This document shows, one piece after another, positions 43,890 through 54,669 of a stretch of DNA of 64,000 nucleotides (the first letter of the stretch is position 1; every line of letters begins with the position of its first letter). The notes beneath the pieces were generated by a model, which had not been told where the DNA came from, searched no databases, and saw nothing but the letters and a program-made list of their open reading frames with translations. The position numbers and the translations under genes are program-made. Where the stretch lies: the NCBI GenBank assembly GCA_963575645.1, contig OY754464.1, positions 48,598,192 through 48,662,191 on the forward strand. The letters run 5' to 3'. The stretch is from Xanthostigma xanthostigma. Taxonomy: Eukaryota; Arthropoda; Insecta; Raphidioptera; Raphidiidae.

Positions 43890-44393
43890 TGTATGTATAT
43901 ATGTGTGTGACCACGATAACTCTCGACAGACTTAATCAATTTAAAGGAAATTTGGTCCACATATTGGAATCCATCATCGCAAGAAGCCTATTTAAAATGG
44001 GCCCGATCGAGCCATTTGAAGGGGGGTATTTAGGGGTTGAAAAATGTTTTTGGGCCCAAAAATACCGAAAAAAATTTCAGAATCGTTTCAAATTTGAAAT
44101 TTAACCCTTTAGTAATCATTGAAATGTGCTGCTAAAATTTTAATAAAATCGGCCCGACAGGACCGGACTTTCAAATTTTATGAAATCGCAAGTTTACTGA
44201 TATGGATTTACATACTGAAGGGTTGAATTGGTATGTAGTATTGAAATTAAGTAAAAAAATGTTGTTTTAAGTGGTGTATTAAGGGGTAATTTTTTTTATT
44301 TTGTCCAAAAACAAAGTTCATACAATAGAGCCACACTGCTTATAAAAGCAAATACACAATATTGTCGGCAGGGTTTCGCCACTGCGACCCGAG
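43890..44393 (+). mobile_element. repeat family R4, long copy
   Basis: Starts TATGTATATATGTGTGTG, then CACGATAACTCTCGACAGAC and the same order of phrases as the copy at 28.75 kb, ending GGGTTTCGCCACTGCGACCC. It ends about 80 bp beyond the acetyltransferase poly(A) signal. Confidence 0.65.
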
Positions 44394-44474
44394 GTTTTTT
44401 ATAATATAAGTGTTCCTAGATCAAACTTTTTATCACTATGCTGAATGAAATCGCAAATCACAATATTTTAATTG

Positions 44475-44480
44475 TTTATT
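44475..44480 (-). terminator. AATAAA overlapping the stop codon
   Basis: The last coding bases AAATAA plus the next base form AATAAA on the minus strand, with GT-rich sequence (TATTGTGATTTGCG) 10-25 bp beyond. If used, the 3' UTR would be only about 15-30 nt. No other canonical signal lies before R4. Confidence 0.4.
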
Positions 44481-44683
44481 TAATTTCTTTATACATAATT
44501 TTTATTTGTTTTGTAGTTTTCGTTACTCCAGGAAATGCAAACACCGGATTATTCTTTTGAAGCTCGTCGTAATCGATCGCCAGAAGATCCTGAAATCCGG
44601 CGCGTTCAGCAACAATTTGCGATGCTACATTTGTAAACACTGTCACCGTTAATGTCAAACCTATCGCTTGACATAGTTCAGTC
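44476..44683 (-). CDS. AANAT-like exon 4 and stop
   Basis: Acceptor TTTTATTTCAG|G. It encodes residues 175-243 and TAA. ASQIVAERAGFQDLLAIDY is the helix and strand after motif A (motif B region), where family members read S...AEK.GF. The tail TTKQIKIMYKEIK resembles the C-terminal strand of insect AANATs. Confidence 0.85.
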
Positions 44684-47600
44684 CTGAAATAAAACAGGTA
44701 TTTTCATCTAATAAACCAAGAGAAAGATTTTTAATTACTGTATTATTACAATGGAAATAATAATAATAATCATTACGATTAGATTCCAAATACAGCATAT
44801 TTTTTCACTGAATTAGTGAAAGCATAATAATATTAAACGATTATCGTCCTAATATTTTTTTAGAAGGCTTATATATAAGAAAAATTTAAATGTCACTGTC
44901 GGGACTTTTCATAAACACACTAACGTTATACTTTCATCTTTGTCTGTGAATTTCTAAGACCTTAAACACAATTTAAATAATTGCGCAAACCTCGTCTATC
45001 TATCTTACTGCAACGCGCCGATTTTAGTCAGAATTGACGATCACACAGTTAGAGCTGTGGGTTTTCCGGAAAATGTTGAAACAAAAAATGTTTTGGAAAA
45101 TTTTTGGAAACTCTAGTTCACCAGAGGCTACAAGTGAACAAAACTGGAGTATTTTTAACCGACTTCAACAAAAAGGAGGAGGTTCTGTGTTCGTCTGTAT
45201 ATATATATTTTTTTTTTTATGTATGTTCACCGATTTCTCCGTCAATTATGGACCGATTTTCAAATTTTTTTTTTATTCGAAAGAGTGCATTTCCGAGGTG
45301 GTCCCATCGGAACCAAGTCAGGATCTGATGGTGGATCCCGGAGAAATCGAGGGAAACTCGCAAATTTCAAAGGCATGCATAATGTTTTTTTATGTATGTT
45401 CACCGATTTTTAGTGTTAGATTAACACTAAAAAGAGAAAAATAAAATATTTTTAACAAAAAAATTGAACCGACTTCAAAAAAGGCACTAAAAAGTAAAAA
45501 ATAATTGCGTATTGAAATGTTTTGGAGTCGGTGTAGTTCTCGGAATAGATTTCATTTTGGCTGACACCGACTCCAAAACATTTCAATACGCAATTATTTT
45601 TTACTTTTTAGTGCCTTTTTTGAAGTCGGTTCAATTTTTTTGTTAAAAATATTTTATTTTTATCAGCTCTGGATGTGATGCTCTTTTCAGTTTTCCCCGT
45701 CCAACAAAAAACAAAAACCTAGTACCCTTTATAACTGTAGCAGCTAGTACAGTGATATCATCTTCTGGTCTCTGCTACTATCTCATTACTTTGTTTATCA
45801 AATAACAAGAGAAATGTGTGATTTTAGTTTTCTGTGAGTGTTCTTTTATTATGAACTAGAATGAATTGACTTATTATGAGTTGCATATTAAACAATACGA
45901 TAAATCTTAAGTAGAACAAAATCAAACTTAATTTTATTCATGCGGATTACAAAGTTAGAATCATAATCTGAAGTTTTTGTTTAAATGGTACAGAAATTGA
46001 CTAATAAAAAAAAATATGGAAAGTTCAAATATGTCCTATAAACAAATTACTGAAAATTTGCCTTTTTGACATTTAAAATTTTCCAGAAAAACATAGTGGA
46101 AAATGCTCCTCCCCACATCACTACGCACGGTACATTTCGACTTTCGAGAGCATGTAAAGAACGCAGAATTTTACATTTTCATTGTCTCGTGTCGAATAAA
46201 ATTAAAATAAAATGTCTACACTCGGATTCGAACCCATACCTCTCCGCGTGCAAGGCGGACGACTCTTCCGTTACGCCACAGCGGACAGCTGTTCATCAGT
46301 TTGTATTCTTAAAATGATATATCATGACGTACGCTCATTAGGTTTTACATCACATCAATAGGGTTATTGACAAAATTTCAAAAAGTATTTAAAATTAAAG
46401 AATAAAGGTATATGTACCCGTAAAAAATATTTTTTCTCATAAATATAACAGATTTGACTCATTATTAGTTGTTTTTTATTTTAACTTTAAATTCTGCGCC
46501 AAAACGTCAATTGACCTTGACAGCCATGTTTACTGATTCCCTACGTCACAGTAGGCAATCAGTAAACACTAAGCAAGCGGGTACAACGTGACATATAGCA
46601 TTATACCTACATATAATTAGGCCTTGGCCTGTTTGTAGGGTATAAATAAATAAATAAATAACCAACAAAGTGTTGTATTTAATATGATTGACAGAGTACA
46701 ATGAATACACCAGAGAACATACGCTGAACAGAGATAACGAATGCACATGGCAGTCAGTGGCACACAGCTACCGGCCATGTTGACTGATTATTGACGTCAC
46801 GCGCTGTGATTGGTGTTTGAAATCACGTGACACATAGGTTAAAAATCGTGATTTTATTTATTTATTTTAATATATTTAACGCATTTATTTAATAAAAATA
46901 ATAATTCTAAACGATATTTTAGACCATAAACTTTCATTATAACACAGTTTTATATTTAATTTTAATCACTGTCAATAACCCTATTTTCTGAGATTACTCT
47001 CGTTTACAATTTTTTAGGGGTGCGAGTATATAAATTTGCACATAAAAACCATTTTTATTAACAATTTTAACAAGAAACATTCTAAAATTGTTTCCGTATA
47101 AAACGGACTTGACTATAGAGTAATAGATTGTAAAACGTGATTTGAAAATATGAATGAATAATACCGAATAAGATATGGTTAAAATTGAATGTGTTATACA
47201 TTTCAATACCTGGCATTCAATATTTCTTTTCCTAAATTCATTCCTCGATATTCCGGCAAAACCGACAAACCCAGCGCCGTTAAATATTTATCGGTTTTGA
47301 ACTTTTCAAACGGATCGACTAAATGACTCACGTAACTTACACATCCGTAAACTTTCTTCCAAGAGTCACCATCTACCTAAAAACAATATTAAAACATAAC
47401 ATGCTACCTACTTGTTAACATCGATTATTTTAGATATGGGTTTTAGAATGGGGTCGTCCCACATTTTTGCTTCTTTTGAGACTTAGAATCTACATTATAA
47501 TGGTCTATAAAACAATTCTTTGCGTCATTATACGCGACTTAATCGAAGTTGTTTACAATGATTACACTTTTGACGTGATAACGTCTTATAAATTGATGAA

Positions 47601-50600
47601 TCACCAATCTTATAAATTGATAAAACACCGGCTGCATGCACGAAAAAGTGTAACGTTCCTAACGCGTAACGTTCCGCCTGACCCTGTGCGTGCTTTTTGC
47701 TAATTTCTCGCTCAATTTAAATCAGATCGATTTGAAACCAGTCTTAAACGAAAGAGGAGAACATTTTGCATAGATTTCGTATAACAGAATTTGCCTAAAC
47801 AGTTTTTTTATAAAAATTTATATAGAAAAATAGCTGTATAAATGCAATGTTGTCTAATACATGGCGCGACGCGGTCGGTCGTCTTTGTTTGCCGTACATG
47901 GAAATTAGAAAATAACGTATGTCTTGTCTTAACATGAAAACGGCTGCATTTCTAATGTTTAATTCAATTTTTTGACATTAGTATTTTGTGAAATGCAACG
48001 CCTTCTAAGTTAAGTATTGGAATAACTAATTATTATTAGAACATAATACTTTGACAGTTGCAAACGTCACTTTTGACATTTCTTATCATTCCGACACCAA
48101 GGATAAGCGGATTGAAACCAAATTTTGGGAGGTTTAGGTTATGTATTACGGAATACGTTATCACGTAAAACTATCATCCGTAAACCGACTTTACAGACAA
48201 CCAATTTTTAATTCATTTTTCGATTTTTAATATAATGGACCGTATTCATACGGTACGTTGTAGTAAACGAACGTTCGTTTCGAGTAAATTTTCGAGACAG
48301 GATATGTCCCAAACATGACTTCCCAGGCGTGTATCTCGATAATTTTTTAATATAACCCCATCAAAAGCCATAATCGTAAATGGGATGAAACTCTCTACAA
48401 TATGGCGGTATAGGATCGACGATGTCTTTGTATAGGTCAGGAGACAACAGTCAACTATGATCATAGGTATTTTTTTTTACTGCCAAGATGGAGGGTAGCG
48501 TTTTCCGAGTACATGTATGTATGCATGTACATATTAAGCAGGTATATTTATGTATTTCTTTGGCATGCTCTGTAGTCTAAACGGCTTTTTGGATTTTAAT
48601 ATATGTGTCGTTGAATTTGTCTTAAAAGGAAAAAAATAAAAATTAATTATTTAAAAATAACAAGAATTCCAACTGCATAAAAATGAAACTAATATGTAAC
48701 TAAATAGAAGAAAACAAGTCGAAAAACCTCAACATGTAGCTTGTGGAAACTCATTAAAAAACAAATAGGTCCCCACTTGCTGCGTGTTAAGGCTTTCCGA
48801 CTTATTTTCTCCTTTTTAGTTATTAGTTTAATTTTTATGTAATCGGATTTTTTATTTTTTTTTAATAAATAATTTTTTGGCCATTCTGATAGAGCTTTTA
48901 ATTCTATTTTGAACCATGTAATGAAACATCAGTGTTACATTATAAAATTTTCAGTTAACGCTATTTAACTTTGCATACAATAAAATGCAATGATCAAGTA
49001 TCTATACCTACTGTACTTTGAAAATTTTATAATGTAACCAGTGGCGTAACTATACCGTTTGAAGCTTGTGACAATTTTTAAGAAATATTGCAATAGTAAA
49101 TGTTAGGGTCCTCCTGTGCTTACGGCCCTCTCAGGCCGGGGGCCCCTGGTAATTTGCCCGTCCTGCCACCCTATTATTACGCCTCTAAATGTAACGCTGG
49201 TGGGTTAAGTGTTACATTTAAAAAAAGAGTAAAAAGCTCTATCAGAATTGCTAGAAAAAATACTTTTGAATTTATTTCAGAAAGAAAAGTTGACTATTGC
49301 CTCCCTGGTGTATACAGAGATAATCTTCAATGTTTCACCACCATCTTGCAGAGAGTTTCATGCTATTTACAAATATACATGCTTTTATGAGGTTACCTAC
49401 AAAAATAATCGAGATACAGGTCTGAGAAGTCATATTTCGGAAACCAAAATTATAAATACAGAAAGGAATGATTTCTTACATTGGTCCAATCTTCTGCATC
49501 GTCCTTACATGATACAGCTGTCATATTACAGCCTGCAAATTTCTTCTCACCCGAAGGTGTTATTTCAAAACAAGTTATTGTTGCTTTTTGTTGTAAGACT
49601 TCTCTCCAAAAACGTTGACATGCTGTCACTGATTGTTCGTCTTTTATTAACTCTAGAAAAATAAATGCATGCAAAATAAGCGATACGATTTTACCCCACT
49701 GACTTTCTCGCTTGGCTGCATTCATCACATAATTTTTAGCATTAGTAAACTACGGCTATTTTGGGAACAAGTTACAAAAAAACCCGGCCAAGCACATAAA
49801 AAGATTCCGTAGTGCTCGTATGACGTATTTATGGGTTAATTATTAATCACATTCGTTGGTTAACAAATATTATACCCTAACCTAGATATGCGTCGTTGCA
49901 ATATGTTGATACTATTTCGTAAATTATTAATTAAAACAAAGTCGAGTATCCATGAGTGATTATTTGCACTATTAATATCACTAAAACTAGTACCTTATAG
50001 TTATTACAAACATTAACATGTGCACTAGTGACATTGGATGTTTTTTTTTTATTTTGATATAGCCGTGGTTTTTGTCTCCGCTATATAATAGAAATATGAC
50101 ATACATATAAAAAAACGGTAAGGAAAGATCAGTTGAACTTCGTCAACTTGTTAATATAATTTATTCAAAATAATTGCATAAAAAGTATTTATAAAGTGCT
50201 ACTCTCTTGACCTTTTTCAGATTTTTTAATCATATTATTAGCGACTTTAGGAGCTTATATCTCGAAAACTATTCACCTAAGAAATAAAGTCATTTATGAA
50301 CTGTTCAACGATATCCAATCCAATAGGATGCACGAAAATACAAATTTTCATCCCTCAGGTTTATGTACGGAAAACTACTCCTAAATTATTATTTTTTTGT
50401 AATGTCATTAGGTACACAATTGTATGGCGGCTCACATATAATTTATTTATTAAGACACCTGTCTGTAAATTTTCATCCGAATCGGTGGAAAGATGGCGGA
50501 GTTATATGACTGTGATATACGGACAGATAAACAAACAGACGGACGGAGAGTTCCGTTTTCTGCCATTTGACTACGTAACCCTAAAAACGTTCTGAGGAAT

Positions 50601-51066
50601 AATTTAAGAATCCCAACATAAAATAATGTATTTGTCCGATACTGCTGAAGTAAAATCTTCTAATATTTAGAAGGATGAGGTGTGATTTTTTTTAAAGCCC
50701 TGTACACTTTAATTTCAATCCTCGGATAAACAGACAATCCAGGTCATTTAATAAAATTTTAGACGAGAGGGAGTTTGCTGATTCCTTTTAACTCACATGT
50801 AGGTCTAGAGACTACTAGCTCCCGAACGTATTTTTGAATCGAGGACATGTGGAGTACACAAATGGCACTAATTAATTTGTACCTGTAGCTCTGCACAGTG
50901 GCTCATCTCTGGCAAAAGTTTCTGTCATATGTGCAACTAGAAAATCAAAGAGTTCTTCTGGTGAATCCTGTACAATGAATTTATGAATTTTACCATCTTT
51001 CGCCGTCTTTTCGAAACGAGTATATACAGATGGAAATTTGGCTGTTTCTGGACGTGTCCAGACCAT
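44476..51066 (-). CDS. arylalkylamine N-acetyltransferase-like protein, 4 exons
   Basis: GNAT-fold enzyme expected to move the acetyl group of acetyl-CoA to an arylalkylamine such as dopamine, octopamine or serotonin. In insects such enzymes act in cuticle sclerotisation, pigmentation and amine inactivation, in the cytosol. Exons join 50,883-51,066, 49,480-49,652, 47,210-47,376 and 44,476-44,683 (732 nt, 243 residues plus stop), with GT/AG borders and phases 1, 0 and 2. Length fits insect AANATs (about 220-275). DEPLC (54-58) and the GNAT motif A LSVLPEYRGMNLGKEIL (156-172), which binds CoA, are clear; AGCN (101-104) sits where the family has a G.N motif. The substrate cannot be predicted; many insects have several paralogues. 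Introns 1-3 (1.2, 2.1 and 2.5 kb) carry transposon relics. The reading frame is intact, so it is probably functional. Confidence 0.85.
45157..45661 (+). mobile_element. AACCGACTTC family element with inner foldback (intron 3)
   Basis: AACCGACTTCAACAAAAAGG, AGGAGGTTCTGTGTTCGTCT and GATTTCTCCGTCAATTATGG are typical of a family common in Lepidoptera. At 45,455-45,648 lies a foldback with ~83-bp arms (GAACCGACTTCAAAAAAGGC, CATTTCAATACGCAATTATT) around a ~28-bp loop. The same composite occurs inverted at 60,835-61,315. The frames of 64-136 codons over it are not genes. Confidence 0.7.
46185..46285 (-). mobile_element. tRNA-derived SINE (intron 3)
   Basis: On the minus strand TCCGCTGTGGCGTAACGGAA carries an A box, TCCGCCTTGCACGCGGA forms a perfect anticodon stem with anticodon TGC (Ala), and GGTTCGAATCC is a consensus B box. 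The acceptor stem does not pair (TCCGCTG against GTAGACA) and a TTTTATTTTAATTTTATT tail follows, so this is a SINE head, not a tRNA gene. It sits in the same orientation as the host gene. Confidence 0.6.
46357..46985. mobile_element. MITE with AATAGGGTTATTGACA ends (intron 3)
   Basis: AATAGGGTTATTGACA at 46,357 is mirrored exactly by TGTCAATAACCCTATT ending at 46,985. Inside are a smaller hairpin (TGTTTACTGATTCCCTAC with GTAGGCAATCAGTAAACA, about 46,527-46,569) and an AAAT microsatellite. Non-coding. Confidence 0.6.
47210..47376 (-). CDS. AANAT-like exon 3, acetyl-CoA motif
   Basis: Acceptor GTTTTTAG|GTAGAT and donor GCCAG|GTATTG. It encodes residues 120-174 plus two bases, including YLTALGLSVLPEYRGMNLG, the strand and pyrophosphate-binding loop of GNAT motif A. 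The exon is too short and has no ATG, so it is easy to miss by ORF length alone. Confidence 0.85.
47567..48208. mobile_element. R3 copy 2 with R2 insertion (intron 2)
   Basis: An inverted version of the repeat at 19.28-19.98 kb: TTTTGACGTGATAACGTC at the left, CTTTACAGACAACCAATTTT at the right. At about 47,691-47,870 it is interrupted by an R2 block (CTCGCTCAATTTAAATCAGA and AAACGAAAGAGGAGAACA). It lacks the 120-bp tandem array of copy 1. Confidence 0.55.
48881..49249. mobile_element. nested foldback (intron 2)
   Basis: Outer arms pair CCATTCTGATAGAGCTTTTA with AAAAAGCTCTATCAGAATTG. Inside, CAGTGTTACATTATAAAATT is mirrored by AATTTTATAATGTAACCAGTG, and a further inverted copy (AAATGTAACGCTGGTG) lies near 49,190. 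CAGTGGCGTAAC at 49,040 starts a short insert that also occurs in the 55.6-kb foldback. Confidence 0.55.
49480..49652 (-). CDS. AANAT-like exon 2
   Basis: Acceptor TTTATTTTTCTAG|AG and donor CCAAT|GTAAGA. It encodes residues 62-119 (ELIKDEQSVTACQRFWREVL and on), the part before the central sheet, with AGCN near its end. The first base of codon 62 comes from exon 1. Confidence 0.85.
49779..50589 (-). mobile_element. dispersed ~815-bp insect repeat (intron 1)
   Basis: AACCCGGCCAAGCACATAAA at the left and GCCATTTGACTACGTAACCC at the right match the ends of the family at 18.43 kb in reverse; the CAGACGGACGGAGAGTTCCG block sits at the expected place. It lies in reverse orientation within intron 1. 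A 99-codon frame in it is incidental. Confidence 0.6.
50883..51066 (-). CDS. AANAT-like exon 1 (coding)
   Basis: ATG at 51,066 reads MVWTRPETAKFPSVYTRFEK onwards for 61 codons plus one base, ending GCTACAG|GTACAA. A splice acceptor (GTCATTTACAG) ends one base before the ATG, so a 5'-UTR intron is likely and this ATG is the probable start. The exon holds the amino-terminal region with DEPLC, conserved in insect AANATs. Confidence 0.85.
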
Positions 51067-51070
51067 TCTG
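51067..51070 (-). promoter_or_regulatory. splice acceptor before the AANAT-like start
   Basis: TTGTCATTTACAG|A lies directly before the ATG. It decides the start: the coding exon almost certainly begins one base before ATG and the 5' UTR is spliced from an upstream exon. Confidence 0.6.
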
Positions 51071-51366
51071 TAAATGACAATAAAATCATAATTTATACAT
51101 CATATGAAAGTTGTTTCGATAAAGTGTTCGTCTGTTAGTCTGTCTTTCTATTATTTCGGATGTCTGTATCTACCAATCTTGGGGACTACTGAATGCATTT
51201 GAATGCGGTTTCTACCATTTGATAGATTTTTTCTTGCAGAAAAGTTAAGTCTATACTAGTTTTCCAACCCGGATTAGGACGGATGTGAATCATATTAGTA
51301 AGTTTCTATTACACCAACATAAATTTTACTTAAATCGATTCAGTAGTCTTTTTGTATGTATTTCTA

Positions 51367-51888
51367 CAGAGTGGCTACAGAACAATTATTTCAAATTTAC
51401 CTGATTTAGTTTTCCAGGAAATTTATTATACTTTTCCATGATTTTAATATATTATTTATATGATCGAGATATTTAAAGTTTTGATTAAAGTCATTGTTTT
51501 GTACTTTTTTAAATCGAAATTGAGCATCAAAACAATTTTCTTGCATTTTTTCCAGCGTACAAAACTTTATGTCTTAACATTAGTTAGAGATAACGGTGGT
51601 AAAAAACCAAAGGTTACTTTTCACTTAATCGCCGATATCTCAACGATAAATAGTCGCATAGCAAACAAAAAAAATACGAAATTGAGGCTTAAACACCATG
51701 CTCAATACCTAGGATAATTTTTTTTTTTTGAGTTTGAAGGCAGTTTTAAAACAACAAAAAATTTTTAATACTAGATATTTTAAACTCCAGAATGCTATTT
51801 TTCCTTGTTACAGTAAAATTCCCTGATATTTCTAGGTTACATTAAATTCCCTGATAATTCTAGGTATCCCAGATCTGTGGCCACCCTG
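51367..51888. mobile_element. element with CAGNGTGGC inverted ends
   Basis: CAGAGTGGCTACAGAAC at the left; at the right GTGGCCACCCTG, whose inverse is CAGGGTGGCCAC. Near-terminal phrases (TTTCCAGGAAATTTA; ATTCCCTGATAATTC) are also weakly mirrored. The target duplication is unclear, though TA occurs on both flanks. An 85-codon frame inside has no known motif. Confidence 0.45.
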
Positions 51889-51894
51889 TTAAAT

Positions 51895-53225
51895 CTAGTT
51901 TTATGTTTAGTAATCAAATATAAAATGAGAAGTCTGTTAATATTTAATGACGTATAAACTACATAATGCAAATCACTTAAAAAGTTAAAATTCAAAACTT
52001 GAAAAAATGTACTTCCTTCGAAAAAACTGATAAAAAAAATACTGACGTCAATATTATTAAAAAATAGATGATATGAAAAAAGTTTTAGTATTTAAATTGG
52101 CGTCGACCTCATAATTTTATTATTTTCCTCCTTTAATGGCTTTTTTGAAGGAAGTTTAGTTTTTTTAAGTTATTTTAACATGACTAGTTACTTGCTTTCG
52201 TCTTTGTGCAAAATTCATGACGCCAGAGTTTACCGTTGGAGGGGTATCGTGTGACGAACAGATTAGAATTAGACTATTACAATTTTGGCTCAATCTGTCT
52301 AGTTAATAATTATTGTTGATCAGAGTTTAAAAAAGAAATAGGTATAAATACTTGATACTATTTAGATGAGATTGATCATAATATTATTATACTATTTATA
52401 CTATGCATAAACAAAATGAGTTGATAATAAATCTACATGAATATTTGACTTCTTAAATTCGATACACATAAGACAAATTTTAATTAATTATTATTAATGT
52501 TGATAAAGCTTTCGAAACGAAAACCCTACCGACTATATTTAGTGTTACAGAAGTCGAAGTTTAAAATTTAGCTAATGTTGCGATTCTATAACCTTCGTTA
52601 GATTTGTACAGCGCTGTTAAATTTCTGCCGCACTTTAAATTATGTAATGTTAAGTTTGTTAGAAAGTGACAAAGAATTAACAGCACTGTAAAGTCTTACA
52701 CTGACCATATAGAATAGCACCATTAATCTCCCTATATAATATAATATAATCACATTATAGATGAGACCCAATCATTTCTGCACGCTTAGGTTCTGAATTG
52801 TATGTGCATATAGATTCCATGTAGGTACTTCAATGAGATTTGATGAAGCTTATGTAATAGTAGGTTATGTATCTAATACGAGATTACTAATATCTTACGA
52901 GGGCCAGCGAGTCTTAACGGGCACGAGTGAATATAATCACGCACGAAATACACATAGTATTTTTTTAACGGACCCGCTGTAATTATTTTTACCCGACTGC
53001 GGTGAAGCCAAATGGGAGGGTTATGATGGAAATAAGAAGAAATCCTTTCCAAAAAAAAAACATTTATTTATTAAGCGCTTTCGGACATATCAGTCCATCT
53101 TCAAAATAGTTTCCATTTTCTTCAAAAAATCATTATTTCTTCTTATATTCATCTGAAATTTCCAAATTTATGGCGTAATTGAAATATTAAAAAATTGGAA
53201 GGGTTATGAGTTTAGCAGTCTAGTA
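51895..53225. other. non-coding, mostly featureless
   Basis: AT-rich. On the minus strand at 53,060-53,130, a GAAGATGGACTGATATGTCC and GAAAGCGC phrase recalls 3' regions of Penelope-like or other retroelements, but nothing more can be shown. Confidence 0.4.
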
Positions 53226-53229
53226 TGTA

Positions 53230-53420
53230 TGTTTGTATTTACGAATGTTCCACCGTAGCGCCTAAACTATTCATCCGATTTTGATAAATAAGGTGTCAAT
53301 AAATTCGTTATTATAGCCCGGGTAACATAGACTACATATATTTTTGAATTTTGGTCCCAAAGAGAAGCAAATTAAAAACAAATAAAAAATAAGCTCAAAA
53401 AAAATTTAAATAAAAAATAA
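53230..53420 (+). mobile_element. R2-related fragment
   Basis: CCTAAACTATTCATCCGATT and TTTTTGAATTTTGGTCCCA align with R2 near 27.13 kb; the rest is decayed. Confidence 0.4.
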
Positions 53421-53459
53421 GTTAAAAAACTAAATCCCGACTACTGAAAAGTATGAAAC

Positions 53460-53640
53460 AAGAAAATATTCTCATCTGAAGAGAGCCGTGGTCGTATGCC
53501 ATCTCATATATATGAGGCCCCTCTAGATGTATAGCGTGATGCACTTTGCACTAGAGCTTATGACCGCTGTTAAAATGTTTGTTAGGGTAGGTGGCATAAA
53601 TGACCACAGCTGTCCTCAGATGAGAATGTTTTTGTTTGCT
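53460..53640. repeat. small foldback, ~50-bp arms
   Basis: ATTCTCATCTGAAGAGAGCC and GTGGTCGTATGCCATCTC pair with GTGGCATAAATGACCAC and GTCCTCAGATGAGAATG. Loop of about 75 bp. Confidence 0.6.
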
Positions 53641-53644
53641 TCTG

Positions 53645-53990
53645 ACCTGATTGCTCTTCGTCGAGTATCAACTGCCGTAATTTTCGTAACTGATACATAG
53701 TTGAAAGACAAAACTCTGACGCCGGGGTATCGAAGAACTTATTTTTACCGTGAATTGCTTGGGAAGAAGGTCGTTCGTTATAACCGAAGTCCGGTTGTAA
53801 CGGAGCCCGTTGCAATGAGCTTTTACTAAATAATTAGTACTGTAAGAAGGGAGCAGTGAAGATACGGTACACGAGCTGTGGTGATTATTTGTGCCCAAGA
53901 GTGTACTGCGCTTCCCCACGTGATATGCGGATAACCAATGACACGAGGGACGCGTGTAACCGGCCAGCACGAGAAGAACGGAAAGATACA
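53645..53990. other. non-coding; overlapping minus frames
   Basis: Two overlapping minus-strand frames (77 and 120 codons) span 53.58-54.03 kb. The composition is more balanced than average here, but no domain or splice signal supports a gene. Confidence 0.4.
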
Positions 53991-54002
53991 AAGGATATGG
54001 AT

Positions 54003-54659
54003 TAGGGATGAGATTATTAGCTACTTTCAAGTAACAGGTACTTTGGCGACTGCGACTTCCAAATACCTGTGATTTTTAACTGCGACCCGTGATCGCTGGT
54101 AACCTATGCGCATGCAGTGCAGTTAATATATAAGCGACCAGCGTTCGCCGATCACTTGAATGACTATGCACGTGCAGAGCAGAGATGTTAATATATTGAT
54201 TTCAGCGAACAGTGATCACAGGTAAAATATCGCTCGGTGCTAAAACAGCCCATGCACAATATTATTACGTATTAGTATAACATTGCACCTAAAAAATGCA
54301 TGTAATGATGCATTATTGAAAGGTACGACTAAGTTATAAGTATATAAAGTACATATTTTACATTAGTGATCACATTTCTTTATTAAAATGGGTAATACCT
54401 TTAGTTAAAAAAAATTTCCCTGTAAGTTTTATAAATTATACTGGGTCCCTTTCAACAATAAGCAATTCAGTGATAATAAAATATATACATAACGAAATTG
54501 ATATAAATAATTTATTGAAATAAATATAAAATGTGACGATTATTTTTTCGCTATAGCCGCTGGTTGGTAACAGGTAGCTACTCTGAAGTCACTGCAGTGA
54601 ACCGTGAAATCCAAATATTAGCGACTAAGTAACAGGTAGTGAAATATCACTCATCTCTA
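54003..54659. mobile_element. hAT-like MITE with 8-bp target duplication
   Basis: TAGGGATGAG at the left and CTCATCTCTA at the right form short hAT-style ends, flanked by ATATGGAT and ATATGAAT (7 of 8 matching). Subterminal regions are rich in GCGAC, GTGATC and AACAGGTA motifs in both orientations, as expected for hAT transposase sites. 657 bp, no transposase. Confidence 0.65.
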
Positions 54660-54669
54660 ATATGAATGC

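Noticed and set aside
45034-45444. 136-codon plus-strand frame and two overlapping ones
   Set aside because: They lie in intron 3 within the AACCGACTTC repeat; low-complexity phenylalanine runs come from poly-T.
46213-46285. Functional tRNA-Ala(UGC) gene
   Set aside because: The anticodon stem and B box are good, but the acceptor stem does not pair and a SINE-type A/T tail follows.
49248-49664. 138-codon plus-strand frame
   Set aside because: Antisense to exon 2 of the acetyltransferase and to intron 2; no recognisable product.
53668-54030. 120-codon minus-strand frame
   Set aside because: Runs into the hAT-like MITE and shows no motif.
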